In this document: piece after piece, positions 62,901 to 64,000 of the stretch | How the letters are laid out: every line of letters starts with the position of its first letter | Numbering within the stretch: the stretch's first letter is position 1 | DNA from: Vanilla planifolia | Taxonomy: Eukaryota > Streptophyta > Magnoliopsida > Asparagales > Orchidaceae | Reading direction: 5' to 3' | Length of the DNA: 64,000 nt | Assembly (NCBI GenBank): GCA_023846275.1 | Contig: JAIUJO010000185.1 | Location: forward strand, 326,229-390,228 | Notes under the pieces: generated by a model | What the model was told of the DNA's origin: nothing | Databases searched by the model: none | What the model saw: the letters and a program-made list of their open reading frames with translations, nothing else | Made by a program: the position numbers and the translations under genes

Positions 62901-64000
62901 CTCCTATTTTATGGTGACCAAAATATATGCACAAATTGATTATATTATATATGAGTTATGATAAGTAAATTGTGATGTACATGATTACTTATATATATGT
63001 ATATGTATTGTGTAGATATATTAGAATATTGATGCATACTAACTCAATTTTTTGCATCATAAGTATAGTTGAAATTCAAACAAGTGAATTGATAAGTTAA
63101 AATTTGATTATTCATAACGTTGATATTCATAACTTATGCAGGTATTTATGTTTTTGGCATTATTTCAATTGACGAGTCTAAAACATTTAAGTAATTGGAA
63201 GTAACATTCGAACATTGATGCATGCCTTATTTTTTCATTTATAAACATCATGCATGATAGACTTTATGTACTAGTTTTATGTTTTATTTCACTTCTTGTA
63301 AGCTATGAGACTATATTCATGTAGAAATTTTTATTATGTATTCCATATTCACTTAACATTCCCTTGAGTACATCTACACCCCAATCTTTACTGCTCAAGC
63401 TTTACCAAGGGATTCCATCTATTAGTTAGCTTTGTAAACTAAGATGTTATTTCATATATTAACTTTTAAATCTATCTTAGTAATCAGTAGCAATCATCAC
63501 ATGCCTCCAACACTATACCATCTATCCGGATGAAAATTTAATAGTTTAGTTTTATTGATTGTGTTGTTATCATTTAGATTTAGGTAATCAGTAATATATT
63601 ATTATTCGAAATACTATTACATTAATAAAATGTGTACTTTCCCTTTAAATAAATAAAATTAATTAAGTTTCTATTATCAATTTATCATTTTATTTATCTA
63701 TATAAATAATAACTCTTGTTGTTATACAAAATCAAATCATTTAACCTTGATCCTAAACATAAATTGTATAGATTGAAATTAAATCTCCCTTAATTGTGCC
63801 AAGGTTATCAAGACGGAGTGCCTTCCAAACCTAGGATATGTCTCTTACTTATAAAGTCTTACATCCACCTAAGGCTCAGTATGCTCTATCGTTTGGTTGT
63901 TTCCCTTTTTCTACGTATGTTTTGAATGCCTTCCATGCCCTAACAACGTGACACAATGATTCATATACACAAAAAATCAGGAAATTTTTTTTTGTGGAAA

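Larger units (their letters stand above)
57731..64000 (+). repeat. Right copy of the direct repeat, running off the window
   Basis: Begins at about 57,731 (ATTCATATAATTTAATTAGTTC, compare ATTCACATAATTTAAATAGTTC at about 34,151) and still matches the left copy at base 64,000. Offset between copies is about 23.58 kb. It carries the same gag scrap and short tandem array. If the model below is right, this is intron 2 sequence of the kinesin gene whose exons 3-13 lie to its left. Confidence 0.92.

Noticed and set aside
34150..64000. The two 6.3-kb repeats as LTRs of one giant retrotransposon
   Set aside because: No TG...CA termini or adjacent primer-binding site or polypurine tract seen, the copies contain a gag scrap themselves, and the DNA between them holds kinesin exons rather than pol genes.
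1..64000. CRISPR arrays, operons, ribosome-binding sites, tRNA or rRNA genes
   Set aside because: The content is plant nuclear DNA with spliced exons and retrotransposons; I saw no cloverleaf or rRNA-like sequence and no spaced palindromic array.

Overview
The window is nuclear DNA from a large, transposon-rich flowering-plant genome. The evidence is decayed plant-type LINE and Ty1/copia retrotransposons, a Ty3/gypsy gag scrap, and spliced exons of a plant-specific kinesin family (KIN-7). The DNA is very AT-rich outside a few islands. Almost every coding trace carries stop codons or frameshifts, and I found no intact gene. The species cannot be named from sequence alone.

Layout. 1-1,740: a 1.7-kb almost pure pyrimidine tract (compound CTT/TCC microsatellite). 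About 2,270-8,486: one long, nearly full-length but dead LINE on the + strand (DUF4283-like ORF1 with a CCHC knuckle, then endonuclease, reverse transcriptase, zf-RVT and RNase H). 9.06-12.7 kb: extreme A-rich DNA. 12.7-16.5 kb: unrecognised AT-rich DNA. 16.56-20.0 kb: jumbled minus-strand copia pol fragments, including a tandem duplication with a period of about 732 bp. 21.8-28.8 kb: a decayed minus-strand copia element with two diverged flanking repeats, a tRNA-Met-type primer-binding site, and readable gag knuckle, integrase, RT and RNase H. 28.8-34.1 kb: featureless AT-rich DNA. 34.15-40.42 kb and 57.73-64.0 kb: two direct copies of one segment of at least 6.3 kb, the right copy running off the window.

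Between and beside the two direct repeats lies the most notable content: a minus-strand pseudogene of a KIN-7 (CENP-E-like) kinesin, spread over at least 13 recognisable exons, most of them absent from simple ORF calls because they are 40-160 nt long. Exons 3-13 run in the proper order from 52.3 down to 43.2 kb. Exons 1-2 (the N-terminus of the motor) lie at 41.07-40.77 kb, downstream of the last recognised exon. The exon 2 donor phase fits the exon 3 acceptor. The simplest reading is a tandem duplication with a period of about 23.6 kb. The direct repeat would be intron 2 sequence, exons 3-13 would belong to one copy (whose exons 1-2 should lie just past base 64,000), and exons 1-2 at 41 kb would be the head of a second copy cut off at 34.15 kb.

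The kinesin is dead at several levels: premature stops, two one-base frameshifts, a damaged P-loop (GQTSGGKM), switch I (SSCSHT) and switch II (DVSRS), and no ATG at the expected start. Nothing in the window forms an operon or a working system. It is a graveyard of transposons around a rearranged gene relic.
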